DNA of 64,000 bases from JAOZHU01 sp964506435 (GCA_964506435.1 CAZDLK010000004.1:9078-73077); one strand, 5' to 3'; counted from the stretch's first letter, positions 8,488-18,641 are shown. The notes: a model not told the origin generated them from the sequence alone. Numbers and translations are program-made.

Positions 8488-10617
8488 GTGACAGTGTTTA
8501 GAATGCCTTCTGAAGTGGAAGAGCGCTATAGGCAAGCTTTCTTGTCTGCAGACATCAAACAGACGAAAATAGGCGTATTTCTAGTCTTAGTGCCGATAGT
8601 CCTGTATCTTTTCAATGATTACCAGTTCTTCGGATTAACAACGACATTCTATGAACTGTTAGCCTTAAGATTGGGGCTGCTGGCGTTCACCATGTGGTTA
8701 CTAATCTATTTCGGCAGGATGAAAAGTTACCGCTCGTATGACAAAGCAGTTTTTGTGTGGGCATTCGTGGGAGTGACAATCACCAACCTCATAAACGCGT
8801 CGCGCCCCCAAAACTTTCTCTTCCACATAATTATTGTCATCGCAATCGTTGCCGCCGCATACATAATTATCCCCCAGAAACTCGTCAACCGAGTAATAAT
8901 AGCCTCGATAGCTTCTATTGGCGAACTGTTAATAATGATGCCGAGCGCGCGTTCTTTAGAAACCCCCGAACTATTCTCAGTAACTGTGAGCTTAATTCTA
9001 GCTAACATAATAGGTTTCTTTACAGCTCGATTGCTGGAGTCGTACCGCTTCAAAACGTTCCAAGCTCAGGAGAAAATTGCTGATTTAGCGAGGTTCCCAA
9101 CAGAGAACCCTGATCCCGTGTTGCGTGTCTCAAAAAACAACGTTATCTTGTACGCTAACCCAGCGGCAAAGCGTCTGTTCGGCGAACAAGAAGTTGAAGT
9201 TGGAAAACCCCTGCCCGGCTTTATTAACATTGACCAGAGTTTGCGAGGTACCGTTGAGGTTACTCATGGCGACAAAACATTTCTTTTCTCGGCAGTGCCC
9301 CGAGTTGACGCAGACTATGTCAACCTGTTCGGTATAGACATTACTAGACGCAAGAAAGATGAAGCGTTACTGGTTCTGCATGAAACGCGGCTTCAAGCAT
9401 TATTAAACCTTAACACAATGTTTGACGCTACAGAGAAAGAGCTTGTAGACTTCACTTTGGAAGCGATAAAGGAGGTAACACAGAGCGAGTTTGCGTTTAT
9501 TAGTCTTGCAAGCGAAGACGAGAAAGTCATGAGCATGGTTTCTTGGTCAGAGATGGTGATGAAAGAGTGCAAAACCATGTCAGAACCAATTCATTACCCA
9601 ACAACTAAAGCAGGCTTATGGGCTGAACCAATAAGACAAAGAAAACCAGTATTCATAAATGATTATTCAGCAGCTATGCCGAATAAGACAGGCTTGCCTG
9701 CGGGGCATGTGCCGATTAAACGTTACCTTGGAGTCCCAGTGTTCGAGAAAGAGCACATAGTCGCTATGGCTGCAGTTGCAAACAAAAACGAAAACTACAA
9801 TGAACTAGATGCCCGCTCAGTCACAAGACTGACAAATGACATGTGGTTGCTAATTCAACGCAAGAATAGTAGAGAAGCAATGAGAGAAAGCGCTAGGAAA
9901 ATCGAAGTTATGAATGAGAAGTTGCGTGTTTCAGGAAGTTTAACTAGGCATGATGTTCGCAACAAGCTTAGCACGGTGACGGGTTACTCGTTTTTGCTTA
10001 AGAAAAAGTATGCTGATCGCGTAGATGTTGTTGATGCTTTGGGCGCGATGGAGCAAGCTGTGAAAGATTCCGTGAAAATCTTTGACTTCGCCAAAATGTA
10101 CGAGCAGCTAGGCGTTGAAGAACTGAAATATGTTAATGTGGAGACAACGGTAAACGAGGCTGTGGCTTTGTTTTCTGGTTTGCCCTTCAAAGTAATTAAT
10201 GATTGTCACGGCTTGAGTTTGCTTGCGGATTCGTTTCTGCGGCAGTTATTCTACAATTTCGTTGATAACACAAGAAAATATGGCGCTAAAACTACAACTG
10301 CAAGTATATACTGCAAGAAAACAGAGCAGGGCAAGTTGCTGTTGATTTATGAGGATGACGGCGTAGGTATTTCAGCAGAAAATAAGCTGAAACTTTTCAG
10401 TGAAGGCTTCAGCACGGGCGGCAGCACGGGCTTTGGCTTATTTTTAATTAAGAAAATGATGGATGTTTACGGCTGGGCTATTCAAGAAAACGGCGAAGAA
10501 GGCAAAGGCGTAAAATTCGTAATAACGATTCCAAAAAACAACCCGAATGGAAGAGCAAACTGGCAAATCGCAGAGGATAACAACAAAACGAAGTTCCGCT
10601 CTAAACGTCAATTATAA
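8488..10617 (+). CDS. Membrane sensor histidine kinase (6 TM - PAS - GAF - HisKA - HATPase)
   Basis: 709 residues from GTG (a second GTG two codons on and an ATG five codons on are alternatives; the upstream AGAGGTG favours 8494). About six membrane helices occupy residues 28-200. A PAS domain follows (PTENPDPVLRVSKNNVILYANPAA), then a GAF domain (about 300-455, LNLNTMFDATEKEL to MWLLIQRKN). The phospho-acceptor His is in LTRHDVRNKLS at about residue 488, and the ATPase has N, G1 and G2 boxes: NFVDNTRKYG, YEDDGVGIS, STGFGLFLIKKMM. It probably autophosphorylates on a membrane or redox signal; no receiver is attached. The response regulator at 14307 is the nearest candidate partner. Confidence 0.88.
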   Translation: MTVFRMPSEVEERYRQAFLSADIKQTKIGVFLVLVPIVLYLFNDYQFFGLTTTFYELLALRLGLLAFTMWLLIYFGRMKSYRSYDKAVFVWAFVGVTITNLINASRPQNFLFHIIIVIAIVAAAYIIIPQKLVNRVIIASIASIGELLIMMPSARSLETPELFSVTVSLILANIIGFFTARLLESYRFKTFQAQEKIADLARFPTENPDPVLRVSKNNVILYANPAAKRLFGEQEVEVGKPLPGFINIDQSLRGTVEVTHGDKTFLFSAVPRVDADYVNLFGIDITRRKKDEALLVLHETRLQALLNLNTMFDATEKELVDFTLEAIKEVTQSEFAFISLASEDEKVMSMVSWSEMVMKECKTMSEPIHYPTTKAGLWAEPIRQRKPVFINDYSAAMPNKTGLPAGHVPIKRYLGVPVFEKEHIVAMAAVANKNENYNELDARSVTRLTNDMWLLIQRKNSREAMRESARKIEVMNEKLRVSGSLTRHDVRNKLSTVTGYSFLLKKKYADRVDVVDALGAMEQAVKDSVKIFDFAKMYEQLGVEELKYVNVETTVNEAVALFSGLPFKVINDCHGLSLLADSFLRQLFYNFVDNTRKYGAKTTTASIYCKKTEQGKLLLIYEDDGVGISAENKLKLFSEGFSTGGSTGFGLFLIKKMMDVYGWAIQENGEEGKGVKFVITIPKNNPNGRANWQIAEDNNKTKFRSKRQL

Positions 10618-10763
10618 AGCGCTGCTTAACAATTCGCGGTTCAGTAACATTTTTGTCTATTGTTCTTTCAATTCAATATCATCAATTCATAACTCTTTAT
10701 TGCTTATGCGGTTACTTTTTAAGCCAACATAGTCGTCAATATTGAAGTAGTTAGAGATACCCC

Positions 10764-11192
10764 TTGAAGACGACGAGAGGTGTCAAAAGCGAGTTGGCAA
10801 AACAGCAGCGACGTAAAAACTTTGACGAAATATTACTAGACGCCATAGATGAAGCACTATTCAGCCTTGGCGAAAACGTAAAGATAACCGTTTATTTCCA
10901 ACTCGAAAACCTTTTCAAGATTAAAAGACATGAGATACCCAACAATCTAAGTGATTTTTCAGATGCGTTGGAGAAACTTTTCGGTTTAGGCGCCAGACAA
11001 ATTGAGATTATGTTTATAAAAAATCTTCACAACAAAATCAAAATAACCTGTAAGTGGCCCACGTATGAGTGGCCATTGTCAAAATGGATTGTCCCAGAAA
11101 TGACTTTTCAAGAGTACGTGCAGCTTATGCGACAGAAATTTAAAGCTGCAAACACAAAGCATATAGACAGAGGACTTTTCGAAAATGAATAA
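10764..11192 (+). CDS. Small archaeal protein preceding a histidine kinase (NitrOD5-like)
   Basis: 142 residues, TTG start. The central part (EILLDAIDEALFSLGENVKITVYFQLENLFKIKRHEIPNNL, DFSDALEKLFGLGARQIEIMFIK; given in two pieces) resembles the small archaeal domain known as NitrOD5 (formerly DUF3227), which is often encoded next to signalling proteins; this match is from memory. It overlaps the following histidine kinase by 8 bp (the kinase ATG lies inside its last codons), so the two are almost certainly co-translated. A sensory or adaptor role is inferred from context only. Confidence 0.6.
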   Translation: MKTTRGVKSELAKQQRRKNFDEILLDAIDEALFSLGENVKITVYFQLENLFKIKRHEIPNNLSDFSDALEKLFGLGARQIEIMFIKNLHNKIKITCKWPTYEWPLSKWIVPEMTFQEYVQLMRQKFKAANTKHIDRGLFENE

Positions 11193-14100
11193 AAACAGCC
11201 ACAAGAGTATCGAAGCAAAAACTAGGATAATACTAAATATGCTTTCTGACCCAGCGGTCATAATTGACCAGAAAGGGCTTTTTCTAACGGCGAACGATGC
11301 GTTCGGGAAAGTAACTGGGCTGAACCCGAAGGAACTGGTTGGAACGCCTTTCTCGAACTATGATGTTTTATCTGCCGAAAGCAAAGCGATACTCTTGCAA
11401 AACCTGAGTAAACGCCTGCAAGGTGGCGCTGTCACACCATATGAAATTGAATATACAGGTGCAACAGGCGAAAAGCGGTTCGTTGAGGTGAAAGGACACA
11501 GAATTAACTACGCTGGGCAACCTGCCGACCTCGTTGTGTTCCATGACATTACGCTCAGAAAAGAAAATGCGAGGCGACTTGAGGAATACGCTAAGAGAAT
11601 GGAAGCCCTTGTCGAAGAGAAGATCAAGGAAATCAAGGACAGCGAAGAAAAATTCCATGCGATAAGTGCCTCTGCGATGGACGCTATTATCTTGATGGAC
11701 GATAAGGCTGAAATTGTCTATTGGAATCCTGCTGCTACGCGAATATTCGGTTATACGGAAGAAGAAGCGATTGGTAAAAATCTTGAAACGCTGCTGTTCC
11801 AGCCGCAGCAATATGGAACCCATTCAAGACAGTCTCAAGTTTTTTCTGGAAAAGACTGGAAAATCCAAGGAAGACCCATAAAGTCTAAAGTACTTGGAAA
11901 AAATGGCGTAGAAGTTCCAATAGAACTCTCGGCTTCAACAGTTGAATTAAAAAATAAACAATATCTGTTAGGAATCATTAGGGATGTTTCTGAACGCAAG
12001 AAAGCTGAAGAGGCATTGAGCAGCGCGGAGCATAAATTCAGGAACTTGTTTGAGAAAGCCAACGACGCTTTCATTTATTTGGATAGATTTGGAAGAATTC
12101 TTGATGTTAATGCAAAAGCTATTGAACTATTTGGAGGCACAAAAGAGGAGCTATTGGGAAAGCACTTCGCAAAGATAGGCATTTTCTCCGTTAAAACCAT
12201 ATCCCTACTCATGCAAAGTTTTACAAGAATTCTCACCGGCAAAGAAGTCAAAATTGAATTGCCAGTTAAAAACAAGCTGCAGCAACAGATGATTTTAGAG
12301 TGTTCAGCAACTTTTCTGAAAACAAAAGAATCCACGGGTATACTGATTGTCGCAAGGGACATCACGGAACGTAAAGAAAAAGAAAATGCTCTACGTGAGA
12401 GTGAAGAGCGTTTCAAGCAGGTAGCAGAAAGCGCTGAAGAATGGATTTGGGAAGTTGACGCCAATGGGCTATACACTTACGCTAGTCCAATGGTGGAAAA
12501 AATCCTCGGCTACAAACCAGAAGAAATCGTCGGAAAAAAACACTTCTACGACCTGTTTCACCCAGAAAATCGGGAAAATCTTAAGCAATCAGCACTAAAG
12601 CTTTTCGCACAAAAACAGTTGTTTCACGGTTTCATTAACAAGAACGCGCATAAGAACGAGGAAACGGTGTGGCTGTCAACCAGCGGCGTACCAGTACTCG
12701 ACCAACAAGGTAAACTCGTTGGATACAGAGGCACAGACACAGACATAACTGAATTCAAGAAAACTGAAGAAGCCTTGCGAATGAGCGAGAAAACGTATAG
12801 GGATTTAATTAACGGGATGAACGACACAGCATGGGTCATTGATTCGAACGCCAAGTTCGTTGATGTGAACGACGCGGCGGTTAAGACTCTGGGCTATTCA
12901 CGCGAAGAACTGCTCTCCATGGGACCCCCAGACATCGACAACACACTGAGCAAGGAACAAATAGCACAGCTCGTTACGCACATGCCTGCGGACCAAATAC
13001 AAGTCTTTGAAACGTCACACATCACTAAAGACAGGCGGAAAATTCCTGTGGAGATTAGCTCTAGCCTTGTGACTTATCAGGGTAAACAAGCAATTCTAAG
13101 CATTGCAAGAGACATAACTGAACGCAAGAAAGCTGAAGAAGACTTGCGTGTGTCTGGAGAGAGATTCCGCGCAATCAGCAATTCCGTCCGAGACGCCATA
13201 GTCTTAGTTAATGACCGAGAAGAAATTGAATACTGGAATCCAGCTGCTGAAAAAATCTTCGGTTACACTCGAGAAGAAGCCCTTGGACAAAAAGTGCATG
13301 AACTGGTTGTCCCATATTCGATGTGCTCCGAAGGAAAAATTGAAATAAAACGCGGCATGGAGCAATTCGCCCAAACAGGGTCAGGCAAATTCATAAATGG
13401 AAATGTCGAGTTAATAGGGCGCAGAAAAGACGGAACAGAGTTTCCAGCACAGTTGTCGATGTCTCCAATAAAATTAGGCAATAAGTGGCACGCAGTCGGC
13501 GTGACTAAAGACATTACAGAGCAGAGACAAAAGGAACAAATGACCAAAGAATACTCTGAGAAACTGGAAAAGGCTATCGCTGCTAGAACGAATGAACTCC
13601 AAATAGCTCAAGCAAACCTGTTGAAGTTGGAACGGTTGGCAGCTATAGGCGAACTAGCGGGTATGGTTGGACATGACCTGCGTAATCCATTGACAGGCAT
13701 AAAGAACGCCGCTTACTATCTGCAAGTAAAACAATGCTCAGGCTTGAATGACACTGGCAAGAAAATGCTTGAAATCATTGACAGCGCTATTGCACATGCA
13801 GACAAAATAATAGGCGACCTGCAGGACTACTCAAAAGAAATGCATTTAGACCTTGAATCCTGTTCAACGCGGTCAATCTTGAAAGAAGCCTTAGCCTTAG
13901 TGCAAATCCCCAGTGCGGTCAAGATAATAGACAACACGCTTGATGAACACGTTATTAAAGCGGACAGAGCAAAACTAACGCGGGTATTCATTAACATAGT
14001 TAGAAACGCGGTTGACGCGATGCCAGACGGCGGAACGCTGCAGGTAACGAGCACCCGCACGGATGGTAATGTGGAAATCTCTTTCGCAGACACGGGCGTA

Positions 14101-14355
14101 GGCATGTCACAAGAAACCTTGGATAAGCTTTTCTCGCCGCTAGTTACGACCAAGGCGCAGGGCATGGGTTTCGGTTTAGCTATCTGCAAGCGCGTAGTGG
14201 AAGCTCACGGCGGAGAAATCAAGGTTAAAAGCGCTGTGGGAAAAGGCTCAACCTTCACAGTTATTCTTCCAATAGAGCCTAAACTGAAAGAGGGAGAGGA
14301 ATTTTCATGGGTAAACCTGCAAGAATCCTTATCGTCGACGACGACGAAAGCATAA
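11185..14355 (+). CDS. Soluble histidine kinase with six PAS domains
   Basis: 1056 residues with no membrane helices. Six PAS units in series at about 17-130, 152-275, 277-400, 401-526, 528-650 and 652-780. Each ends in the PAC pattern (D-I-T-E-R/F-K) and all but the first is preceded by a short linker helix of KAEEAL type. PAS 2 and PAS 6 are close relatives (DAI-L-D/N, YWNPAATRIFGYTEEEA versus YWNPAAEKIFGYTREEA), so part of the array arose by internal duplication. HisKA has H at about residue 830 in GHDLRNPLTG; the ATPase has NIVRNAVDAMPDGG, FADTGVGMS and GMGFGLAICKRVVEAHGG. The last 49 bp overlap the response regulator start, a tight kinase-regulator pair. Confidence 0.9.
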   Translation: MNKNSHKSIEAKTRIILNMLSDPAVIIDQKGLFLTANDAFGKVTGLNPKELVGTPFSNYDVLSAESKAILLQNLSKRLQGGAVTPYEIEYTGATGEKRFVEVKGHRINYAGQPADLVVFHDITLRKENARRLEEYAKRMEALVEEKIKEIKDSEEKFHAISASAMDAIILMDDKAEIVYWNPAATRIFGYTEEEAIGKNLETLLFQPQQYGTHSRQSQVFSGKDWKIQGRPIKSKVLGKNGVEVPIELSASTVELKNKQYLLGIIRDVSERKKAEEALSSAEHKFRNLFEKANDAFIYLDRFGRILDVNAKAIELFGGTKEELLGKHFAKIGIFSVKTISLLMQSFTRILTGKEVKIELPVKNKLQQQMILECSATFLKTKESTGILIVARDITERKEKENALRESEERFKQVAESAEEWIWEVDANGLYTYASPMVEKILGYKPEEIVGKKHFYDLFHPENRENLKQSALKLFAQKQLFHGFINKNAHKNEETVWLSTSGVPVLDQQGKLVGYRGTDTDITEFKKTEEALRMSEKTYRDLINGMNDTAWVIDSNAKFVDVNDAAVKTLGYSREELLSMGPPDIDNTLSKEQIAQLVTHMPADQIQVFETSHITKDRRKIPVEISSSLVTYQGKQAILSIARDITERKKAEEDLRVSGERFRAISNSVRDAIVLVNDREEIEYWNPAAEKIFGYTREEALGQKVHELVVPYSMCSEGKIEIKRGMEQFAQTGSGKFINGNVELIGRRKDGTEFPAQLSMSPIKLGNKWHAVGVTKDITEQRQKEQMTKEYSEKLEKAIAARTNELQIAQANLLKLERLAAIGELAGMVGHDLRNPLTGIKNAAYYLQVKQCSGLNDTGKKMLEIIDSAIAHADKIIGDLQDYSKEMHLDLESCSTRSILKEALALVQIPSAVKIIDNTLDEHVIKADRAKLTRVFINIVRNAVDAMPDGGTLQVTSTRTDGNVEISFADTGVGMSQETLDKLFSPLVTTKAQGMGFGLAICKRVVEAHGGEIKVKSAVGKGSTFTVILPIEPKLKEGEEFSWVNLQESLSSTTTKA

Positions 14356-14759
14356 GAATAACCATTGAGATCATACTCAAGAGCGAAGGGTATGCTGTTG
14401 ATGTTGCAGCGAACGGAAGCGACGCTATAAAAAAGTCGGAAACCACGGCGTATAATGTGGTTTTGATTGATATTCGCTTGCCCGACATGGACGGCATCGA
14501 GCTTCTAACGCGCATGAGAGACAGCGTGCCAAAAGTTCGCAAGATAATCTTAACAGGTTATCCTTCGATGCAAAACGCAGTTGAGGCTGTGAACAGGAAC
14601 GCTGACGCGTACCTTGTGAAGCCCGTTAACTTAGATGAGTTGCTTGAGTTGATTCGCGAACAGTTGAAGCTGCAGGAAGCCGAAAAGAAGCAAAGTCAAG
14701 ACAAGGTTACAGAGTTCATAGAAAACAGAGCTAAAGAAATATCCGACACAAAACCGTAA
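14307..14759 (+). CDS. Single-domain response regulator (CheY-like)
   Basis: 150 residues. Receiver domain with the acidic pair in LIVDDDES (D11-D13), phospho-acceptor D55 in VVLIDIRLPDMDG, the switch Thr in ILTGYPS and the conserved Lys in YLVKPVN. After residue 120 there is only a charged helical tail, so no output domain. It starts inside the end of the six-PAS kinase gene (49-bp overlap, different frame) and is most likely its cognate receiver, acting through protein contact. Confidence 0.92.
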   Translation: MGKPARILIVDDDESIRITIEIILKSEGYAVDVAANGSDAIKKSETTAYNVVLIDIRLPDMDGIELLTRMRDSVPKVRKIILTGYPSMQNAVEAVNRNADAYLVKPVNLDELLELIREQLKLQEAEKKQSQDKVTEFIENRAKEISDTKP

Positions 14760-14824
14760 GGCAGCTTTTTACTGTTTAGTTTTCTGGCGAAGCATCCTAT
14801 GCTTTTTTCTCGTAGCCTGTTTGC

Positions 14825-15505
14825 TTAGTAGTTGATTTGGTATATTTTGGCTTTGCCGTTGTCGTAAAGCTTCGTGAAGTGTCTTGGGCTCCACGTGTCG
14901 TCGAACAATAACCGCAGAAGAGTAACCTCATTACCGAGCGCCGTCGGCTCATATTCACCAGTTTCCTCATTGTGCGTTAGATAATCGTTTGAGTTGTACC
15001 CTGCGATTTTGGCAATCCAGTAAAACTTTTCCAGTTCGTCGGGCGTAAACACTAACGCGTAGGTTACGTTGTACTTTTTCATAAGCGGCAACGCCTGTTC
15101 CTCGTTAAGCATGAACATTTTTGCGATATCGCAGATTTTCTCCGAGGAACCCCACGTTCCAAAAAGCTGTCCTTGCAAGTTGCCCCAGAAAGACCGCGTA
15201 GTGCCAACAGTGTTCGCGATTTCTCTAGACGGGTACGCTTCAATGACTTCTCTGTGGCTCCACTCGCGCACTGCCCTGCCGTAATCCCACCAGCACAGCA
15301 CAACGGCGTCAGGCGGAGTTAACGACTCCAGCACCGTGAACGCTGCAGGCATGTTTGGTTGCTGGGCAAAATACTGCAGTGCAGCGTCGTTTTCGCGGTC
15401 GTAATCAACTTTCAAGGTTACGAGGAATAGGGAAGCTACCACCAGGGCTGTTGTGGCTACGACGGCGGCTATTAGCCATTTTTTGCGCCAGAACCGTAAG
15501 TTCAT
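14825..15505 (-). CDS. Membrane-anchored orphan WWDYG (STT3/AglB C-terminal-like) domain protein
   Basis: About 226 residues from the ATG at 15505 (the frame is open to an ATG at 15565). One membrane helix (KKWLIAAVVATTALVVASLF) is followed by a soluble domain with LTPPDAVVLCWWDYGRAVREW and later FMLNEEQALPLMKKYNVTYALVF. WWDYG is the signature of the C-terminal domain of archaeal and eukaryotic oligosaccharyltransferases (AglB/STT3), where it binds the acceptor sequon. The large N-terminal multi-helix catalytic part of STT3 is absent and no remnant lies upstream, so this is either a free-standing accessory or a truncated relic. Other sugar-transfer genes are at 44338 and 46089. Confidence 0.72.
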   Translation of the reverse strand: MNLRFWRKKWLIAAVVATTALVVASLFLVTLKVDYDRENDAALQYFAQQPNMPAAFTVLESLTPPDAVVLCWWDYGRAVREWSHREVIEAYPSREIANTVGTTRSFWGNLQGQLFGTWGSSEKICDIAKMFMLNEEQALPLMKKYNVTYALVFTPDELEKFYWIAKIAGYNSNDYLTHNEETGEYEPTALGNEVTLLRLLFDDTWSPRHFTKLYDNGKAKIYQINY

Positions 15506-15611
15506 GGCTTGGAATGCCGTTGCTGTTGAAATAAGGCTTATGGTACATACGTTTACACCGTACACTTCAGCGCGTCTTAGGTAAGGAACTGTACCTCAAC
15601 GCATAATTAGT

Positions 15612-15746
15612 TCACCGTAACAAACAGCATGTCATGGAGGATTTGCTGTTGAGGCAGATAACTTCGGTTTCTTTGCGAAAAACCAGTATTGGCTTTTCGT
15701 CTTTTTTACCAAAAATTTCTTTAAGGGAAACGGCGTCTATAATCAT
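15612..15746 (-). CDS. Possible 44-residue small protein
   Basis: Short frame from the ATG at 15746: begins MIIDAVSLKEIFGKKDE, continues KPILVFRKETEVICL and ends CCLLR. The alternation of strands and charged helix looks protein-like, and a TTTTAAAT box lies about 40 bp upstream. No family match and no clear ribosome-binding site; a plus-strand frame of similar length overlaps it. Listed as tentative. Confidence 0.25.
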   Translation of the reverse strand: MIIDAVSLKEIFGKKDEKPILVFRKETEVICLNSKSSMTCCLLR

Positions 15747-15815
15747 CAATTCGAAATTGCAGTGTTCTAATAAATAGATTTAAAAGGTTAACGAACCAAC
15801 AAAAAGTGATGCCTA

Positions 15816-18641
15816 ATGCCGTTGCTATATCCCATTAAACGCGTCTTTCGCAGCTGGCCTCTTTTTCTTGCACTCTTGATAGGCATAATTCTTGCATCTA
15901 CCTTTTTTGCAAGCATCAACATAAAAGCCAATCTTGCGGCTAAGGACGCTTTGGACCAGCAGCTTAGCAGCGTCATTACTGATTTGGAGTTTAATGCTAA
16001 TCTTAACATTACCAACTTTGCGTTTGCTATGGAAAATATTTCGGATATTGAGGGGGTTAAGCAGGTTGATGCTGTAGCTCGGTGGCAGTATAATTTGCCC
16101 GTAGCATTGCCAAGCGAGAACTATAGCATTCAGTATGTTTCGATGGCTTCTATGCCTAATTCTTCGCGGATTTACGATGAGTGGGTGAACGCGCCTTTGG
16201 AGGGAATAAAAGAAAATGAAACTTATGTAATTGCTGGTACGCCTTTAGCGGAAAAGGTTGCTATAGGCGATAATATTTCAACGGCGATTGATTTTTGGAC
16301 TCCGAAGTGGGATAATAAAACTACTGTTCAGATTAATCTTACAGTGGCAGGGTATGCAGATTTTACTGATCTAGGTTACTCGCTTATCTCAGGCAATGTC
16401 ATCTATATCTCTCCAGAGACTCCAACGGGCGTCAGTCAGATTTATTATTATAATTACAAGTCGGACATGATGATTATAAGCTGGGAAAACACTCTTGAAA
16501 AAATCTGGGTTAATGCTCCGAACGGAACAGTTTCCACAACATTTCAGATTTATGTTGACCGTGACAAACTCCTAAACCCCTGGGACATCCCAACATCAGC
16601 TGCGAACTTGCAGACCGTAGCTGATAATATACAGAATAATGTTCTTGCCAATTTTGAAGCGCATGGCGGCTATTCAAACACTATGCTTCAAAATGCGTTA
16701 ACTGGTTTTCAGTATAATTTCACATCCACTTTGTTCAGCTTAATTCTGGTTTCGCTTCCAGTTTTCTTCGTCGCGTGGTATCTTGGCTCCACGGTTTCTG
16801 ATGTTTCCTTTAACCTGAGACGGCGCGAGATCGGCTTATTGTCAACAAAGGGTCTTTCAAGCGGGCAAATACAGCGAATGTTTCTCACTGAAGCCTTGAC
16901 GATTGGTCTCATCGGCGGGGTCCTAGGCGTATTCTGCGGTTTAATTCTGAACCAAGCGTTAACTGGCGGTTTTAACTTGGATACCTTGTTTAGTCCTCAA
17001 CTGTTTAATGTGTACACTTTGATTTTCACTGTTATTTTCGGCATGGGCCTGTCTCTTTCCTCAGTGTTTCGTTCTGCAAGAAAAGCTGCCAAATTGCCGA
17101 CTGTGGAAGCACTTAGGGATTACATGCCTGTGGAAAGTGATAAAGCCTACCGAAAACGGTGGCCATGGGTCGCGTTTATACTTGGAACTTACAAAATCGC
17201 AGTGTATCTCGCAGGCATAAACATATCGCTGATTGTGCAAACCTTTCAATTTCAAGGCGGAAACTTTTTCCTTGTGTTGATTCTGCAGATTTTTGCGGGA
17301 ATTGACGCAGTTCTCAACTACATTGGTCCGCTGCTGTTCTTCTGGGGCATCACAAAACTGCTAATCCAGAACTCACTGAAATTCCAACAGTTAACCACCA
17401 AATTCTCAGCAGTCATGGGTGATCTAGGCGCTTTAGCGGCAAAAAACGTTAGACGCAGCCCAGCACGGTTGGCAGCCGTAGCATTTCTAATTGCATTCAT
17501 AATCGGTTACGGTGTCCAAGTAACTGGGCAACTGGCAAGCGAGCAAGACTACGTCGTCAGGCAAGTTCAGTACCAAGTTGGCGCTGACGTTACGGTCAGC
17601 GTGGTAAACGCCACTAAAGCCCTTAACATAACGAACTGCATCTTAGGAAATGTTTCAGGAATAAGAACTTCCACTGTCGAGTACACTACTCGCCAACCTG
17701 ACACGATTGTCAAGACTGTTGACCCGGATGGTTGGCTCGCCACAGCATATTATGAGCAAGAATGGTTCAGCGGCGCCAGCGTGGAAGAAGCATTTAACGC
17801 GATGAAAGCAGACAACATGACCATTATCTTAGAGCGCAGTGTCGCCAAGCAATACAACTTGGAGATAGGTGACACGTTTGGCATCGATTTTCCCTCAGGT
17901 CCAAGAAAAATGAAAATTGTAGGTTTCTTTGGTCCAGAACCTACTGAAATTGACTCAGGATTCGGGGGTTCACAGTTTTATGCTTTGCCCACGTGGTCGT
18001 TTTCACCGATAAACCTCTTCAACATGAGCAGCCCCTACAGTGACGCTTACAAGCTGGAGTCTTTCGAGACAAAAATACTGCTGAACTTAGAGGAAGGCGT
18101 TAACGGAACAGCCGTTGCAGAGCAAATTCGAGGGCTTGACCTTGAAATTTACGGCGTTGACTCCTTTGACGAAGAGTGGCAAGCATCGCAGCAGATGACC
18201 AACCTGTACACGTACAGCAGTCTGCAAACAGCAGAGATTCAACGTTTAGGCTTAATCTTCGTTGTCCTCGCTGCCTCAGTAGGCACAGTATTAGTAAGTG
18301 TTGTCAGCTTAAAAGAAAGAACACGCGAAGCCACCCTAATGAGCGTTAGAGGCTTATCATATCGGCAACTCGTGTGGATGTTTCTTACCGAGAACATTGC
18401 GGTAATAACCTTCTCGGTTGTACTCGGCGTAAGCGTTGGATTGATAATCGTTTACGGCAACATCACTTCATCCACCGCCATTATCTCGGCGCTTGTTCAA
18501 AGAAGGTTGGTTTTCTCAACCGACTTCATAATTTCAATCGCTTCATACATAGCGATAATATATGCTTCCGCAATTGGGTCTATCCTAGTAATGACAAGAC
18601 AATATGTAACTAAACTTGAGAGGATGGTTAGGTTGAAATGA
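15816..18641 (+). CDS. FtsX/MacB-type ABC transporter permease, large
   Basis: 941 residues. An N-terminal membrane helix (WPLFLALLIGIILASTFFAS) is followed by a large extracytoplasmic domain (about 45-300), a set of FtsX helices at about 305-430 (LVSLPVFFVAWYLG, LIGGVLGVFCGLIL), more helices at about 450-530, a second extracytoplasmic domain (580-800) and a second FtsX block (LGLIFVVLAASVGTVLVSVVSLKERTREATLMSVRG, split here by domain). The short RRREIGLLSTKG and KERTREATLMSVRG segments are the coupling helices seen in FtsX-like permeases. It overlaps the ATPase gene by 4 bp (ATGA). Likely exports or releases lipoprotein or envelope material; substrate unknown. Confidence 0.85.
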   Translation: MPLLYPIKRVFRSWPLFLALLIGIILASTFFASINIKANLAAKDALDQQLSSVITDLEFNANLNITNFAFAMENISDIEGVKQVDAVARWQYNLPVALPSENYSIQYVSMASMPNSSRIYDEWVNAPLEGIKENETYVIAGTPLAEKVAIGDNISTAIDFWTPKWDNKTTVQINLTVAGYADFTDLGYSLISGNVIYISPETPTGVSQIYYYNYKSDMMIISWENTLEKIWVNAPNGTVSTTFQIYVDRDKLLNPWDIPTSAANLQTVADNIQNNVLANFEAHGGYSNTMLQNALTGFQYNFTSTLFSLILVSLPVFFVAWYLGSTVSDVSFNLRRREIGLLSTKGLSSGQIQRMFLTEALTIGLIGGVLGVFCGLILNQALTGGFNLDTLFSPQLFNVYTLIFTVIFGMGLSLSSVFRSARKAAKLPTVEALRDYMPVESDKAYRKRWPWVAFILGTYKIAVYLAGINISLIVQTFQFQGGNFFLVLILQIFAGIDAVLNYIGPLLFFWGITKLLIQNSLKFQQLTTKFSAVMGDLGALAAKNVRRSPARLAAVAFLIAFIIGYGVQVTGQLASEQDYVVRQVQYQVGADVTVSVVNATKALNITNCILGNVSGIRTSTVEYTTRQPDTIVKTVDPDGWLATAYYEQEWFSGASVEEAFNAMKADNMTIILERSVAKQYNLEIGDTFGIDFPSGPRKMKIVGFFGPEPTEIDSGFGGSQFYALPTWSFSPINLFNMSSPYSDAYKLESFETKILLNLEEGVNGTAVAEQIRGLDLEIYGVDSFDEEWQASQQMTNLYTYSSLQTAEIQRLGLIFVVLAASVGTVLVSVVSLKERTREATLMSVRGLSYRQLVWMFLTENIAVITFSVVLGVSVGLIIVYGNITSSTAIISALVQRRLVFSTDFIISIASYIAIIYASAIGSILVMTRQYVTKLERMVRLK

